Positions 1 to 9,065 of a stretch of 64,000 bases of DNA are shown here, piece by piece. The number at the start of each line of letters is the position of its first letter. Positions within the stretch are counted from its first letter, which is position 1. The stretch is from Kribbella qitaiheensis (GTDB lineage Bacteria > Actinomycetota > Actinomycetes > Propionibacteriales > Kribbellaceae), in contig NZ_CP043661.1 in assembly GCF_014217565.1 (NCBI RefSeq), forward strand, positions 5,518,001 to 5,582,000. The letters run 5' to 3'. Below the pieces are notes generated by a model, which was not told where the DNA came from, did not search any database, and saw nothing but the letters and a program-made list of their open reading frames with translations. A program made the position numbers and the translations under genes.

Positions 1-349
1 ACTGGGTGTCGCCGTTGGAGATGACGCCGCCGCCACCCTGCGAGTCCTGGTGCTCCATGATCCCGTCGAGCATGTACGTGACGGTCTCGAATCCACGGTG
101 CGGGTGCCACGGCGTCCCCTTCGGCTCACCCGGCGCGTACTCCACCTCGCCCATCTGGTCCATATGGATGAACGGATCCAGGTCGCTCAGGTCGACGCCC
201 GCGAACGCCCGGCGTACCGGGAAGCCCTCGCCCTCGTACCCGCTCGGCGCGGAGGTCACCGACCGAACCGCACGCTCCTTGGCCACGGCACGATCCGGCT
301 GGTGGACACGCGGCAGCACGGTGATGTCAGAAACGGTCACGGCGGGCAT
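1..349 (-). CDS. Pirin family protein (3' part outside the window)
   Basis: The 116 visible codons read MPAVTVSDITVLPRV and continue into the classic pirin N-terminal cupin. Seen: the metal-site segment HPHRGFETVTYMLDG followed by MEHQDS, where the two His and the later His and Glu are the usual iron ligands, and the segment DPFIHMDQMG. Bacterial pirins are cytosolic cupins; some have quercetinase activity and others act as redox-linked regulators, and nothing here decides between these. The start ATG lies at 347-349. The gene runs off the left edge. A 22-bp palindrome sits about 20 bases upstream, so a local repressor probably controls it. Family identification is secure; function is not. 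Confidence 0.93.
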   Translation of the reverse strand, partial: MPAVTVSDITVLPRVHQPDRAVAKERAVRSVTSAPSGYEGEGFPVRRAFAGVDLSDLDPFIHMDQMGEVEYAPGEPKGTPWHPHRGFETVTYMLDGIMEHQDSQGGGGVISNGDTQ

Positions 350-367
350 GACGAACTCCTCGCTCTT

Positions 368-389
368 GGTAGTTCAACAATAAACTACC
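368..389. promoter_or_regulatory. Palindromic operator candidate upstream of the pirin gene
   Basis: Perfect inverted repeat GGTAGTT-N8-AACTACC, 19 bases upstream of the pirin start, in an A/T-rich patch. MarR- and HxlR-type repressors bind palindromes of this size and often control pirin genes. No regulator gene is visible on this side of the window, so the partner is unknown. Confidence 0.5.
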
Positions 390-854
390 TGCCTCAACCG
401 TGGCAACCCCGCAGTCATTCCCGTACTGGTCGCCAATGCCGCTCCCGCGCCTCAGGCCCACTCGCCCTGGTCCCCAGCCCTACGTCGCGGTTCGCGACGC
501 ATCGCTCTGATCCAACGGGCAAGAGCTCGTCCAGCCCATCGACTTCGGTGCATCGGCGGTTACTGAGAGTTAAAAGAATTACCGCAATTCGCGGCTTTCC
601 GTTGGAAAAGTACCTCCGGGTGAGGCTGGCATGGAAAATCGCTTGTTGCGACCGATAGGCAACGCGCGGTGATATCAAGAGCCGCGCAAAAATGCCGACT
701 CTATAGTCCTGTCGACCTGGCTTGTCTAGGGTTCACTCTCCTGAATCGCCATTAATAAAAGTCGTTCGAAAGCGGTAACGCAACGCGGTTCACAGCGATA
801 TAGGTCGTGTGTGTCGCGAGTATTTCGCAGGCACCTCGCAAGGGGGGAAATAAA
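390..854. other. Intergenic region upstream of the vWA-kinase-toxin operon
   Basis: No gene with plausible codon use is visible on either strand here. The stretch from about 565 to 770 is unusually A/T-rich for this window. Two -10-like boxes toward the operon are TATAGT near 701-706 and TATAGG near 799-804; the second would give a leader of roughly 45 bases. A strong purine-rich ribosome binding site, AAGGGGGG, lies at 840-847, seven bases before the ATG at 855. The A/T-rich promoter would suit a regulated, possibly acquired locus; promoter positions are guesses. Confidence 0.4.
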
Positions 855-1587
855 ATGGAATCCGAAGTAAATGCATCCTCTTTTCCGGCAGATGAAGGTC
901 AGCCGGTGATGCCGTTCTACATGGTGTGCGATGTCTCGTACTCGATGAAGGACGAGATGAAGGCGTTGAACGAGTCTCTGACCAGGCTGCGTGCTGAGAT
1001 CATCCGGAAGCCGGCGGTCGACGATGTCGCCCGGCTGGCTGTGATCACCTTTTCGGACACGGCTGAAGTCCTGCTGCCGCTAGGACAACTGAGCGACACG
1101 GTGATGCCGCATCTCGAGGCGAAGGGCCGGTACGCAGTACGGTCCGGCCTTCCGAGCGGTGCGGCAGGCGATCGAGGCGGACCGGGACAAACTCAAGGCG
1201 GACGGCCTGAAGGTCTTCCGGCCATGCGTATTCTTCCTCACCGATGGCGAGCCGAACGACGGTGACTGGAACCAGGTGTTCAAGGATACCTTGACCTATG
1301 ACGCGGCGACTGGTACTGGGATGCGCTCGTACCCGATATTCGTGCCGTTTGGTTTTCGCCAGGCCCAAGAAGAAGTGATGAAGAAACTCGCCTATCCGCG
1401 CGACCGTGGAAAGTGGTTTCTGGCCACCCGAACCGACCCCGAGAGCGCCGTCCGGGGAATTCTGGATCTCGTGCGTCGCACGGTGATGGTGAGCAGTCAG
1501 CAGGTCGGCACCGGAAAGGCGGCCAATGGTATCGCCGATCCTGAGCCGGGCAGCGGCATCGTCAGCGGCGAGTCAGAATACATCTGA
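855..1587 (+). CDS. vWA-domain protein, TerY-like (apparent +1 frameshift)
   Basis: First gene of the 855-9316 operon. The N-terminal part carries the metal-ion-dependent adhesion site DVSYSM (DxSxS) after FYMVCD; the C-terminal part, in a different frame, carries FFLTDGEPND. The frames meet at 1125-1132, where the bases GGCCGGTACG break the expected vWA motif GGT; removing one C at 1127-1128 restores AKGGTQYGPAFRA and one open frame of about 243 residues ending at 1587. TerY-type vWA proteins are cytosolic metal-dependent binding modules that travel with a PP2C phosphatase and a kinase, as here. Start chosen for its strong Shine-Dalgarno. The stop TGA overlaps the next ATG by one base. The break may be a sequencing error. 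Confidence 0.85.
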
Positions 1588-2462
1588 TGGGGGCGGTGGA
1601 CGGGGCGACCCACCGCGTCGAATCATTCGTCATCGGTAACCCGGGACGGGCCGTCCTGGAGTTGGCCGACGGACCTCCGGCGGTGCCGATAGGGCGCGCA
1701 GACGTAGAACTCAGCGCGGTGTCGCTGGAGGGGCTGATCCTCCGCGCGGCGACCGTTCGCGGAGTGTCGCACCGCGAGGACCTAGAGCCACGACAGGATG
1801 CCTTCGCGCTGGCTTACGGCGAGGTCACGCAAGGCGGTCTTGTAGCAGTCGTCTGTGACGGCGTCGGCCAGTATGCGGCCTCGTTCCGAGCAGCCGACCT
1901 CGCAGCACAGCAGATTGCGGAGCTCGGCAGTAGTGGACTGGACTGGGCAACAGTGTTTCGCTCCGTCAACCAGAGTCTGCTGGACGAACTGAAAGCGGTC
2001 CGAGCAGCGGCGGACGACGAGTCGGCCGGGCTGGCTACAACGGCGGTTGCTGTACGGATCACACCCGCCGACCAGGGGTGGAACGTCTCGATGGCGTGGG
2101 CTGGAGATTCCACCGGATGGTTGCTCGACAGCCTCGGCCAGTGGAGTTGTCTCACCCGTGTGGTGGACGGACGTGACGACGACCTGTACAGCTCCTCGGC
2201 CGTCCGGGCGCTCCCGTCCGGACACGGCGCAGTCCAGACCGACGAGTTCTCGATCACCACCGGAGCAGTGTTTCTGGTCAGCGACGGTGTGGGTAATCCC
2301 TTGGCCGGCAGCGGCGAGGTGCGGGAGCAACTGGGGACCTGGTGGGCAGCTGCGCCGGATCCGTACACCTTCGCCGCACAGGTGGACTTCGCCCGCCGCG
2401 GCCACACCGACGACCGCACTGCCGTCGGCATCTGGCTGAGCGAGATCGGTGGCGCGGAATGA
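1587..2462 (+). CDS. PP2C-family serine/threonine phosphatase
   Basis: 291 residues. PP2C/SpoIIE-fold metal-binding motifs are visible in order: RQDAFAL near residue 70, VVCDGVGQYAASF near 87, MAWAGDSTGWLL near 170, FLVSDGVGNPL near 230 and TDDRTAVGIWL near the C-terminus. The Asp residues in DG, GD, SDG and DD are the usual two-metal ligands, so it should be active. There is no signal peptide or membrane segment, so it is cytosolic. It is translationally coupled to the vWA gene (TGATG) and to the kinase (ATGA). In vWA-PP2C-kinase triads the phosphatase reverses the phosphorylation set by the kinase; that role is inferred from context. Confidence 0.9.
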   Translation: MGAVDGATHRVESFVIGNPGRAVLELADGPPAVPIGRADVELSAVSLEGLILRAATVRGVSHREDLEPRQDAFALAYGEVTQGGLVAVVCDGVGQYAASFRAADLAAQQIAELGSSGLDWATVFRSVNQSLLDELKAVRAAADDESAGLATTAVAVRITPADQGWNVSMAWAGDSTGWLLDSLGQWSCLTRVVDGRDDDLYSSSAVRALPSGHGAVQTDEFSITTGAVFLVSDGVGNPLAGSGEVREQLGTWWAAAPDPYTFAAQVDFARRGHTDDRTAVGIWLSEIGGAE

Positions 2463-3958
2463 TCGTTTCCCGCAACAAGCTCGGTCAGCTCGCTCTTATC
2501 GCGCAGGGCACGTTCGGCAAGGTCTTCCGAGTCCTGCACTTCACGTTGGACGGCGGCCGGACACCGCTGGCCTACAAGGAGTTCCTGCCCACTACCGGTT
2601 CCGAGGCCGTCGATGCGGCGCAGACTGCCGTGACGTTCAGAGCCGGCCTTTCCGCCTCTGACCAAGGCGATCTGGACAGATACGCAGCTTGGCCGCGGGC
2701 TCTGGTTGAGGACGGCCCGGGCCAGATCGTCGGCTTCCTGATGCCGCTGCTGGTGAACGACTTCTTCATCTCGTTGCCGGACCCACCGTCAACCGAAGTT
2801 CGCGATCTCAACTGGCTGATCGCGACGCCTGACCAGCTACGTGCGAACAAGGTCGAGCAGGACATCGATCATGTCGAGCGGCTGCTCCTGCTGGCCCAAC
2901 TCTGTTACGCGATCGGCCGGCTGCACAAGCATGGCTGGGTCTACGGCGATCTCAGTTACATGAACGCGGCGTTCGCGCTCGACCCGCCGCGGCTCATGCT
3001 GCTCGACTGTGATGGTTCGGCGCGGCTCACCGATCCGAACCGCCAGCAGGGAACCACACCCTACTGGGAGGTGCCGGAGCTCGAGGGCAGTCCACCGGTC
3101 CAGACCCTGCAGGACTGCCAGACCGATGTCTTCAAGCTCGCCCTCGCGACATTGCGTGGTCTCACCCCCGGGCGGATGGTCTCGACAGCTCGCAACGTCA
3201 AACGACTCGACGGCATACTGCCGCCGAACGGGATCGAGCTGGTACGCCGGGCGTTGTCGCCGAACCGAAGTGAGCGGCCGACAGCCAAGGAACTGTTCGT
3301 CTATCTCGCGGACACCGTCACAGTTCTGACCAGTCCGCCGGAGATCGACGTGGCGCGAGTCGTGAACCCGGTCTGCTTCAGCGGTCAGGACGTGGTGCTG
3401 GCCTGGAAGATCCGCAGCGCGACAGAGATCGTCGTACGGGCGCTCGGCCGGCCTGAGGTCAGGCTCGATCCTGGCGCCTATCCGGACGGCTACGTGTTCA
3501 AGGCTCCGCATTCCACCGAAGTCGTGGTCGAGGCCGGCAACCGGTACGGCACCGCCCGGGCCGAGCTGGGCCTGGTCATGGTCTTCGACCTTCCGGAGGT
3601 GAAGGTCGCGCTCCCTGGTGTATCGACACCGTCGATGGCAGCCGCCGGAGCGCACCTGGCCGAGATGTCGGAACCGATCGCCCGATCCGAGTTCCCTCGG
3701 CCGGTCGTACCGGCTCTTCCCCGGCACGACCTCGAAGCGCCGTTGCGCGAAGTACTGGCCGCATCGGGAATCGGGCAGTTGCAATCGACCGCTGGTAACG
3801 GCCTGGATCAGGCGCATCGAGCAGTCGCTCGCTCCGCGTCCCAGGTCGGACGTCAGGTCACGGAGTCCGCGGATGAGCTCCGGGAACTGCTGGGAAAGGC
3901 GCTCGAGAGTGCGCTTCGGGAGAAGCTGCCTTCCGCGCTGAAGGAAGCGGACCGATGA
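2459..3958 (+). CDS. Divergent serine/threonine protein kinase with C-terminal beta-sandwich
   Basis: 499 residues from the ATG at 2459, which overlaps the phosphatase stop as ATGA. The kinase fold is recognisable but divergent: AYKEF near residue 38 gives the ATP-binding Lys, YGDLSYMNAAF near 161 replaces the usual HRDxxxxN catalytic loop but keeps Asp and Asn, and LLDCDG near 182 replaces DFG. RRALSPNRSERPTA is the end of the C-lobe. After residue 300 a beta-rich domain (VCFSGQDVVLAWKI to YGTARAELGL) resembles an Ig-like module, followed by an amphipathic helical tail. No membrane segment. It fits the TerY-associated kinase group; substrates are unknown, with the neighbouring acidic protein and DUF4407 protein as candidates. 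Confidence 0.85.
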   Translation: MIVSRNKLGQLALIAQGTFGKVFRVLHFTLDGGRTPLAYKEFLPTTGSEAVDAAQTAVTFRAGLSASDQGDLDRYAAWPRALVEDGPGQIVGFLMPLLVNDFFISLPDPPSTEVRDLNWLIATPDQLRANKVEQDIDHVERLLLLAQLCYAIGRLHKHGWVYGDLSYMNAAFALDPPRLMLLDCDGSARLTDPNRQQGTTPYWEVPELEGSPPVQTLQDCQTDVFKLALATLRGLTPGRMVSTARNVKRLDGILPPNGIELVRRALSPNRSERPTAKELFVYLADTVTVLTSPPEIDVARVVNPVCFSGQDVVLAWKIRSATEIVVRALGRPEVRLDPGAYPDGYVFKAPHSTEVVVEAGNRYGTARAELGLVMVFDLPEVKVALPGVSTPSMAAAGAHLAEMSEPIARSEFPRPVVPALPRHDLEAPLREVLAASGIGQLQSTAGNGLDQAHRAVARSASQVGRQVTESADELRELLGKALESALREKLPSALKEADR

Positions 3959-5439
3959 TCCTGGGCCAGGAGGTGATTCCGGAGCCTGCCGAGGGCGACG
4001 GCGTGAGTGGACTACTGATCATCTGTGTCGATTCGGCTCTCGGGGCGAAAGGGAGGGCGGTCTGCGACACCGCGGCCCAGCGCCTGCACGCCGAGCCCAT
4101 CCTGGGCGGATATACCGAGGTGTGCGGCGTGGTCCTCCCGCGGACCGACGACGAATTGCTGACGGAGACCAGGCTGCTGCTGGCCGACGTCGTCGCTGGC
4201 GTGACTCCCGGAGCCGAGTTGTACTTCTGCGGCGTCCTGGTGGTCGCCAAGCTGCCCGACGACAGCCGATCGGTCGGCGAGGTGGTCGACGAGGCCGAGA
4301 GATCGGGCGTTTCGGTCAGGCTTCGGGAGGTCTTACGGTCCGGGGAGAAGCCTAGCCGCGCTGAATTCGAGCAGGCTGTGGTCGACGAGGTCCAGGCGGC
4401 TGCGCAGCAGTTGTTCGAGGACGGGGCACGCGAACCCGGCCGAGGGGCAACCCTCGCCCAGCTGAAGGCTTGGTCGAAAGCTCTGGCCCCCGCGCCGGCT
4501 GTCGCACAGCGCAAGAGCCGGCTGACGAACGGAAGGTCTGTCGAGTCCGAAGAAGCTGCGAGCATCGAGGACGAGCAGCCTGAGGACCAGTTGCCTGAGG
4601 ACGAGTCGCCTGAGGACGAGTCGCCTGAGGACGAGTCGACTGAGGACGAGCAACTTGAGTACGAGCAGTCTGAGGATGGGATCCAGCAGGAGGTGGAGTC
4701 CGGGCGCAGATTTCGCTGGCCCTCGCAGTGGCGTCGGAAGTCCAAGCTCAAGTCCGCCGAGCAGGTACCTCCTTTTCCGGCAGAAGCACGGCGTGCATAT
4801 CTGCTCCTGCTGGCCGACGGTACGACGACGCCGACTGCGTGGCATCGATGTCGCTCAATCGCTCGCAGCCTCGACGAAGCCATTGCCAGCGCGGGGCGGG
4901 AGCAGACCAGCAGTTACAAGGTCCGGGTGTTGGCCGGTGGCGATTCGGTTGTCGCGCAGTCGCCGCTGCGCCCCGCCGGAGAAGCCGATCGACGTGGGCT
5001 CAAGTCACCGGCCTCTTCCTACATCGATCTCGCCCGAGTCATCTCCGACGCCGAGATCACGCTTCAGAGAGACTCGGACACCCTGGGCGGTGCACGACCG
5101 GATGACGTACTGGCGTTCGTGGTGCTGGCTGCGACGACTCCGTTGCTCGACACCACCGGCGTGGCGGCGGTAGGCCGCCTGTGTCAACGCGCCCGAGTGA
5201 TCTGGCTGGTTCAGGACCAGCGGGCCGAAACCATGCTGGGGAAGTTGCGCGATAGCGGAGTGATCTTGCTGCGGGACCATCCCGAGATCGTCACTGAGCT
5301 CGTCCGGGTCCTTTTCGCAGCGCAGGACGAGCCAAGGATGGTGGAGCCGTCAGCAGGTCGGCCAGAGATTCCGAACAGCAGTGAACAGGTCGTCGGCGCC
5401 GAGCCGGCTGCCGATCGAAGTACGGGGGACGAACAATGA
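3955..5439 (+). CDS. Unrecognised protein with acidic pentapeptide repeats
   Basis: 494 residues, coupled to the kinase (ATGA) and to the next gene (ATGA). I do not recognise the family. Three parts are visible: an N-terminal alpha/beta region (residues 15-170) beginning with the strand GLLIICVDSAL; a central acidic linker of seven EDExP-like pentapeptides (about 205-240); and a C-terminal alpha/beta domain (about 275-460) with strand-like segments RAYLLLLADG, KVRVLAGG, VLAFVVLAATTP and ARVIWLVQ. Both globular parts could be degenerate vWA or Rossmann-like folds, but no intact metal site is seen. No signal peptide or membrane helix. Its place between the kinase and the membrane protein suggests a cytosolic adaptor or phosphorylation target. 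Confidence 0.85.
   Translation: MILGQEVIPEPAEGDGVSGLLIICVDSALGAKGRAVCDTAAQRLHAEPILGGYTEVCGVVLPRTDDELLTETRLLLADVVAGVTPGAELYFCGVLVVAKLPDDSRSVGEVVDEAERSGVSVRLREVLRSGEKPSRAEFEQAVVDEVQAAAQQLFEDGAREPGRGATLAQLKAWSKALAPAPAVAQRKSRLTNGRSVESEEAASIEDEQPEDQLPEDESPEDESPEDESTEDEQLEYEQSEDGIQQEVESGRRFRWPSQWRRKSKLKSAEQVPPFPAEARRAYLLLLADGTTTPTAWHRCRSIARSLDEAIASAGREQTSSYKVRVLAGGDSVVAQSPLRPAGEADRRGLKSPASSYIDLARVISDAEITLQRDSDTLGGARPDDVLAFVVLAATTPLLDTTGVAAVGRLCQRARVIWLVQDQRAETMLGKLRDSGVILLRDHPEIVTELVRVLFAAQDEPRMVEPSAGRPEIPNSSEQVVGAEPAADRSTGDEQ
4567..4671 (+). repeat. Seven in-frame 15-bp tandem repeats
   Basis: Seven 15-bp units of the form GAGGACGAGTCGCCT, two of them identical, lie head to tail inside the acidic-linker gene, followed by a partial eighth. 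They encode EDEQP, EDQLP, EDESP, EDESP, EDEST, EDEQL and EYEQS. Because the unit is a multiple of three, slippage would change linker length without breaking the frame. Confidence 0.9.
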
Positions 5440-7007
5440 GTTTGATGGATCGGCTGGCCGTGCTGGGCGGTGCCAATCTCGGGGTCCTGAAGAAGGTTCC
5501 GCTGGCCCAGCAGCGCTTCGTGGGGATGGGGCTGGTCTTCCTCAGTACCGCGTCACTCGCGGGACTGTCGATGTGGTTCGCCCTGTCCTCGGGGGTGAAG
5601 GTGCCTAAGCTGGCGGCCGTCCCGATTGCGCTGTTCTGGGCCGCGGTCGTGCTGGGGCTCGACCGCTTCTTGACCATGCAGATGGCATCAGCGTCCACGC
5701 TTTGGGCCAAGCTCTGGATGGCGGTCCCGCGACTGGTGATCGCCGCGGTGATCGGCGTCGTCGTGTCCCAGCCGCTGGTGTTGCGGATCTTCAGCGACGA
5801 CATCTCGGCCAGCGTCCAGCGGCAGATCACCGCCACGTCCGGGACGAACAAGGCCACGCTGGCGGGCACGACCGAGCAGAAGACCGTCGTGGCGCTGACG
5901 GCCGAGATCGCGGCTCTGGAGAAGCAAGCGCGCGGCGAGGTTCCCGTGCAGCCGACGGCCGCTGTGGCGCGAGCCCGGTCTCGGGTCGCCGACCTCACTC
6001 AGCGCCGGGACACTCAGCAGGTCATCGCCGGCGAGGCGGCCAAACTGTTCATCTGTGAGCTCTACGGCGGGAACCGGGCGACTCTCAAGGATCCCAGCAA
6101 GTGCAGCCCCAAGCCTGGACGCAACGGTCCGTATCAGCAGATCGCTGCGGACAACAAAGCCCAGAACGATCTATTGGCACGGCTCAACGCCGACCTGGCC
6201 GCAGCGCAGAGGTCCCTAACTGTCGCGGAGACGAACGCCACTACCACCGATCGAAAGGCGATCGACGCGATCATTGCGAGCGCCAACAGCGCACTGCCCG
6301 GCAAACGGGCCGATCTGAAGGTCGCCGAGGCGGCACTTGCTCTGCGAACCAAAGAGCTGATCGAGAGCGGTGCCAGGGAGACCGGATTGCTGGCACAGTT
6401 GCGAGGTCTGCATACGCTCGGGCAAGAGAACTCGACGATGCGGTACGCGCACTACGCAGTCGCGCTGCTGTTCATCATGATCGAGTTGCTGCCAGTGATC
6501 GCGAAGCTCATCAGCAGCGCGGGACCGCTCAGCGCCTATGACCAGATCGTCCGGCTGATCGACGAAGAGGCGACGGACAAGGCCCAGATCCGGCGGCTCC
6601 AGCAACGCGCCATCGAACAGGGTAAGTCCGACAACGTCCAACTGGCCGAGCAGGACATGCGTGAGCACGAGTTGGAGGTGGCCAAGGCCAGCAATGTCCA
6701 GGTCGCGCGACAGATGCAGAACGTCATGAACGCCGCACTGAAGGCTTGGGGCGACGAGGTGGCGGGGCGGATCCGTACCTTCGGGCGGTCCAGCGCGGCC
6801 AATGGTGCCGCATCGGTCAATGGTGCGGGTTCGACGAACGGCGTCGGCTCGCCTACCGCCACGGCGGCAGGTTCCCCGCGCACCAGTAGCTGGTTCGGGC
6901 AGAAAGGTGTCCCAGGCCATGGCTCACCCAAGCCTGGCATGACCCACGGTGGTGGCGCGGGGTTTATCAAGCTCGGCTACGAGGTCCCTGACCGTGACCT
7001 GCTCTAG
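5436..7007 (+). CDS. DUF4407 membrane protein
   Basis: 523 residues. Four hydrophobic segments are visible: about 28-50, 59-77, 96-116 and 335-358. The second ends in VLGLDRFL, the hallmark of DUF4407. Between segments three and four lies a long Ala/Gln/Arg-rich, probably coiled-coil, region of some 210 residues, likely on one side of the membrane; a second helical stretch follows the fourth segment, then a low-complexity Gly/Ser/Ala/Asn tail. The biochemical role of DUF4407 is not established. Coupled to the upstream gene by ATGA. In this operon it is the only clear integral membrane protein, so it is the natural candidate for a channel, scaffold or sensor working with the following ATPase. 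Confidence 0.9.
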   Translation: MSLMDRLAVLGGANLGVLKKVPLAQQRFVGMGLVFLSTASLAGLSMWFALSSGVKVPKLAAVPIALFWAAVVLGLDRFLTMQMASASTLWAKLWMAVPRLVIAAVIGVVVSQPLVLRIFSDDISASVQRQITATSGTNKATLAGTTEQKTVVALTAEIAALEKQARGEVPVQPTAAVARARSRVADLTQRRDTQQVIAGEAAKLFICELYGGNRATLKDPSKCSPKPGRNGPYQQIAADNKAQNDLLARLNADLAAAQRSLTVAETNATTTDRKAIDAIIASANSALPGKRADLKVAEAALALRTKELIESGARETGLLAQLRGLHTLGQENSTMRYAHYAVALLFIMIELLPVIAKLISSAGPLSAYDQIVRLIDEEATDKAQIRRLQQRAIEQGKSDNVQLAEQDMREHELEVAKASNVQVARQMQNVMNAALKAWGDEVAGRIRTFGRSSAANGAASVNGAGSTNGVGSPTATAAGSPRTSSWFGQKGVPGHGSPKPGMTHGGGAGFIKLGYEVPDRDLL

Positions 7008-7043
7008 CCGCGGCCCTGGAGTCAACAGCCAAGGAGCCCAGTG

Positions 7044-8489
7044 ATGCAGGCAGTCTTCTCGCTCTACGCCGCCGTCGTCCGGATGATCTTCCGTGTCTCG
7101 ATGTCGCTGGGCCGGTCCCTGTCGACCGGGCTGATGAGCTCGTCGCTACGCCGGCGCCACGCGATGCCTGCTGTCGGTCAGCTCGACTACCGAGGGCTCC
7201 ACCAGGGACGCCGCCCGCCGCCGCAGCTACTCGGGCAGGGATTTCCGATCGGCCGGTTCGTGTCCGCCGACCTACGGATCCGTGGATCGGTGGCGATTCC
7301 CGAGGAACAGATGCGGCTCAACGCCTGTGTAATCGGACCTCCGGGTGCGGGCAAGACCCGATCGGTCGTCGTTCCGTGGATCGTCGCCGCCGCAAGGTTG
7401 GGGTACAGCGTGGTCACGATCGACGTCAAGGGGGATCTGCTGGATCTGGTCCGCACCGAGGTGGCCCGGCAGGGCGCTTCGCTCGGGGTCCGGGCGAGGA
7501 GTCTGGACTACACCCGCCCGCAGCGTTCGCTCCGCTGGAACTGGCTGGAGACGATCGACTCCGACCGGGCGGTGGACAATGCCGTGCAGTCCATCATCGG
7601 TCGCCATCCGCCGCAGCACGGCGACCCGTACTTCTTCTTGCTTGACAGTCAGATCATGCGTGGCCTGCTGGAGTTGGTGATGGCCTCGTCGCGCAAACAA
7701 ACGGTGACCGCCCAAAGCCTGATGAGCCTGCTGAGGGACCAGGCTGCGCTGGATCGGGCGCTCCGCAAGTACCCGCAGAGTCCAGCGGGCGCGCGCTTGC
7801 AGGACCTGACGTTGCTTTCGCAGGACGATTACTCGAAGCGGGTGACAGGTGTGCTGGTCCGTCTCGACGCCCTGGCGCGACAGACAGTTCAGGACGTCAC
7901 GACGAATTCCAACTTCGCCACGGCGGACGTACTGCGTGAGCAGCAGATAGTCTCCGTCGTCGCGCCGCTGGCCGACGGGCAAATGGCTCAGACCCTGTCG
8001 AGCCTGTTCGTGAACGACCTCCTCTTCCGGGTCTACGACCGCTTCACCGGCTTCCACGGGCCTCGAGTGTTGCTCGTCCTTGACGAGGCGGCACAGTTGG
8101 CAGACCGCATCGACTACCGCAACCTGCTCAGCGTCGCTCGCTCCGCGGGGATGGCCGTGGTCTTGGCGTTGCAGGACGTTGCGCAGTTCGCCGACCCGAA
8201 CGACCGCTCCGTTGCGCTAGGCAACTGCGGCACCTATGTGAGCTTCTCCGGAGTGTCACAGGAATCGGCGAAGTTCCTGTCGGAACGACTCGGTCAGCAC
8301 GTGGTGCCGTCGACCTCGGTCGGTCAGGCGCCGACCGGCTACGGCTACCAGACGACGACCTCCACGACGACGGTCACAGTACCGGTCCTCGGACAGCGTG
8401 AGTTGATGACCATTCCGGTCGGGCGCCGACCAGCCACGGTTCACGTCAAGCCGTTGCTCGACTCGCCCTTCCTCGTAGAGTTGGAGTGA
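7044..8489 (+). CDS. VirD4/TraG-like secretion ATPase
   Basis: 481 residues from ATG 7044, seven bases after AAGGAG (7031-7036); a GTG at 7041 is possible but too close. Walker A GPPGAGKT lies near residue 98 and Walker B VLLVLDEAAQL near 343, with TIDVKGD after the Walker A helix and ALQDVAQF near 380, a pattern typical of TraG/TraD/VirD4 coupling ATPases and related HerA/FtsK motors. The N-terminus (VFSLYAAVVRMIF) is hydrophobic but short, so membrane contact is probably through a partner. Coupling proteins recruit protein or DNA substrates to a secretion channel. No relaxase, pilus or VirB4 gene lies nearby, so this is not a conjugation locus; the adjacent toxin is the obvious candidate cargo, by inference. 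Confidence 0.88.
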   Translation: MQAVFSLYAAVVRMIFRVSMSLGRSLSTGLMSSSLRRRHAMPAVGQLDYRGLHQGRRPPPQLLGQGFPIGRFVSADLRIRGSVAIPEEQMRLNACVIGPPGAGKTRSVVVPWIVAAARLGYSVVTIDVKGDLLDLVRTEVARQGASLGVRARSLDYTRPQRSLRWNWLETIDSDRAVDNAVQSIIGRHPPQHGDPYFFLLDSQIMRGLLELVMASSRKQTVTAQSLMSLLRDQAALDRALRKYPQSPAGARLQDLTLLSQDDYSKRVTGVLVRLDALARQTVQDVTTNSNFATADVLREQQIVSVVAPLADGQMAQTLSSLFVNDLLFRVYDRFTGFHGPRVLLVLDEAAQLADRIDYRNLLSVARSAGMAVVLALQDVAQFADPNDRSVALGNCGTYVSFSGVSQESAKFLSERLGQHVVPSTSVGQAPTGYGYQTTTSTTTVTVPVLGQRELMTIPVGRRPATVHVKPLLDSPFLVELE

Positions 8490-8495
8490 CCAGCG

Positions 8496-9065
8496 ATGCC
8501 ACGAGACGATCCAAGGACCGGCGGCGATCGAGGGCGGGAGAACGCACGAGAGCGGCGTGAACGAGATCAACGGGACCGAGACAGGGCAAAAGCCCTTCGT
8601 GCGGACGAGCGCAAGTACGGTGGGCACGCCTTCAGCCGGCACGTCGATGTCGGTCCGGCAGACACCGCGCGGCGCGCTCAGGAATCACTGAGGTCCGCGG
8701 ACGGCCGGGGCGACCATCGGCGCTCGGATTCCACCCGCTGGATCGATGACGTGTCGCTGGCACGAGCTGTCGACGGGGTCGAGCGGACCGAGGCATACCG
8801 GCTGCAGCGAGCGGCCAAGGAGGCCGAGTTGCGGCGTGGAGCCCCTCCGGAGGCCGTCCGTCTCAAGGTCCGGGCTCCGATCCAAGACGCGTTCGATGGA
8901 GAGTGGCGTCAGAAGGTCGCCGGTCACGCACCGGACACTGCAGGGGTGCGGCCGACCCGATTCACCACACAGACCGAGGTAGTGGCGATCTGGCAGGCCA
9001 GGCCAGGCGGCGGCTGGAGGCTGCACACATGCTATCCCGATCCGATGACAGGAGTTGGAGGATGA
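8496..9065 (+). CDS. RNase A-like toxin domain protein (CdiA-CT type)
   Basis: 189 residues. After an Arg/Asp-rich, probably disordered N-terminus (residues 1-38) comes GGHAFSRHV, then STRWIDDVSLARAV, and the C-terminus carries VVAIWQARPGGGWRLHTCYPDP. This order matches the bacterial CdiA-CT RNase A-like fold, in which an N-terminal His and the C-terminal Thr-x-Tyr (HTCYP here) form the active site. Such domains cleave RNA in target cells. Unlike most relatives it is not fused to a large delivery protein: no signal peptide, repeats or pretoxin module are present, so delivery must come from elsewhere. It starts six bases after the ATPase gene and overlaps its downstream neighbour as ATGA, the usual toxin-immunity arrangement. 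Confidence 0.72.
   Translation: MPRDDPRTGGDRGRENARERRERDQRDRDRAKALRADERKYGGHAFSRHVDVGPADTARRAQESLRSADGRGDHRRSDSTRWIDDVSLARAVDGVERTEAYRLQRAAKEAELRRGAPPEAVRLKVRAPIQDAFDGEWRQKVAGHAPDTAGVRPTRFTTQTEVVAIWQARPGGGWRLHTCYPDPMTGVGG

Noticed and set aside
855-3958. Complete tellurite-resistance (Ter) system
   Set aside because: Only the vWA-PP2C-kinase part resembles it; no TerD, TerC or related genes are present.
7044-8489. Conjugative or integrative element because of the TraG-like ATPase
   Set aside because: No relaxase, integrase, replication gene, att-like repeat or tRNA gene was found around 855-9316.
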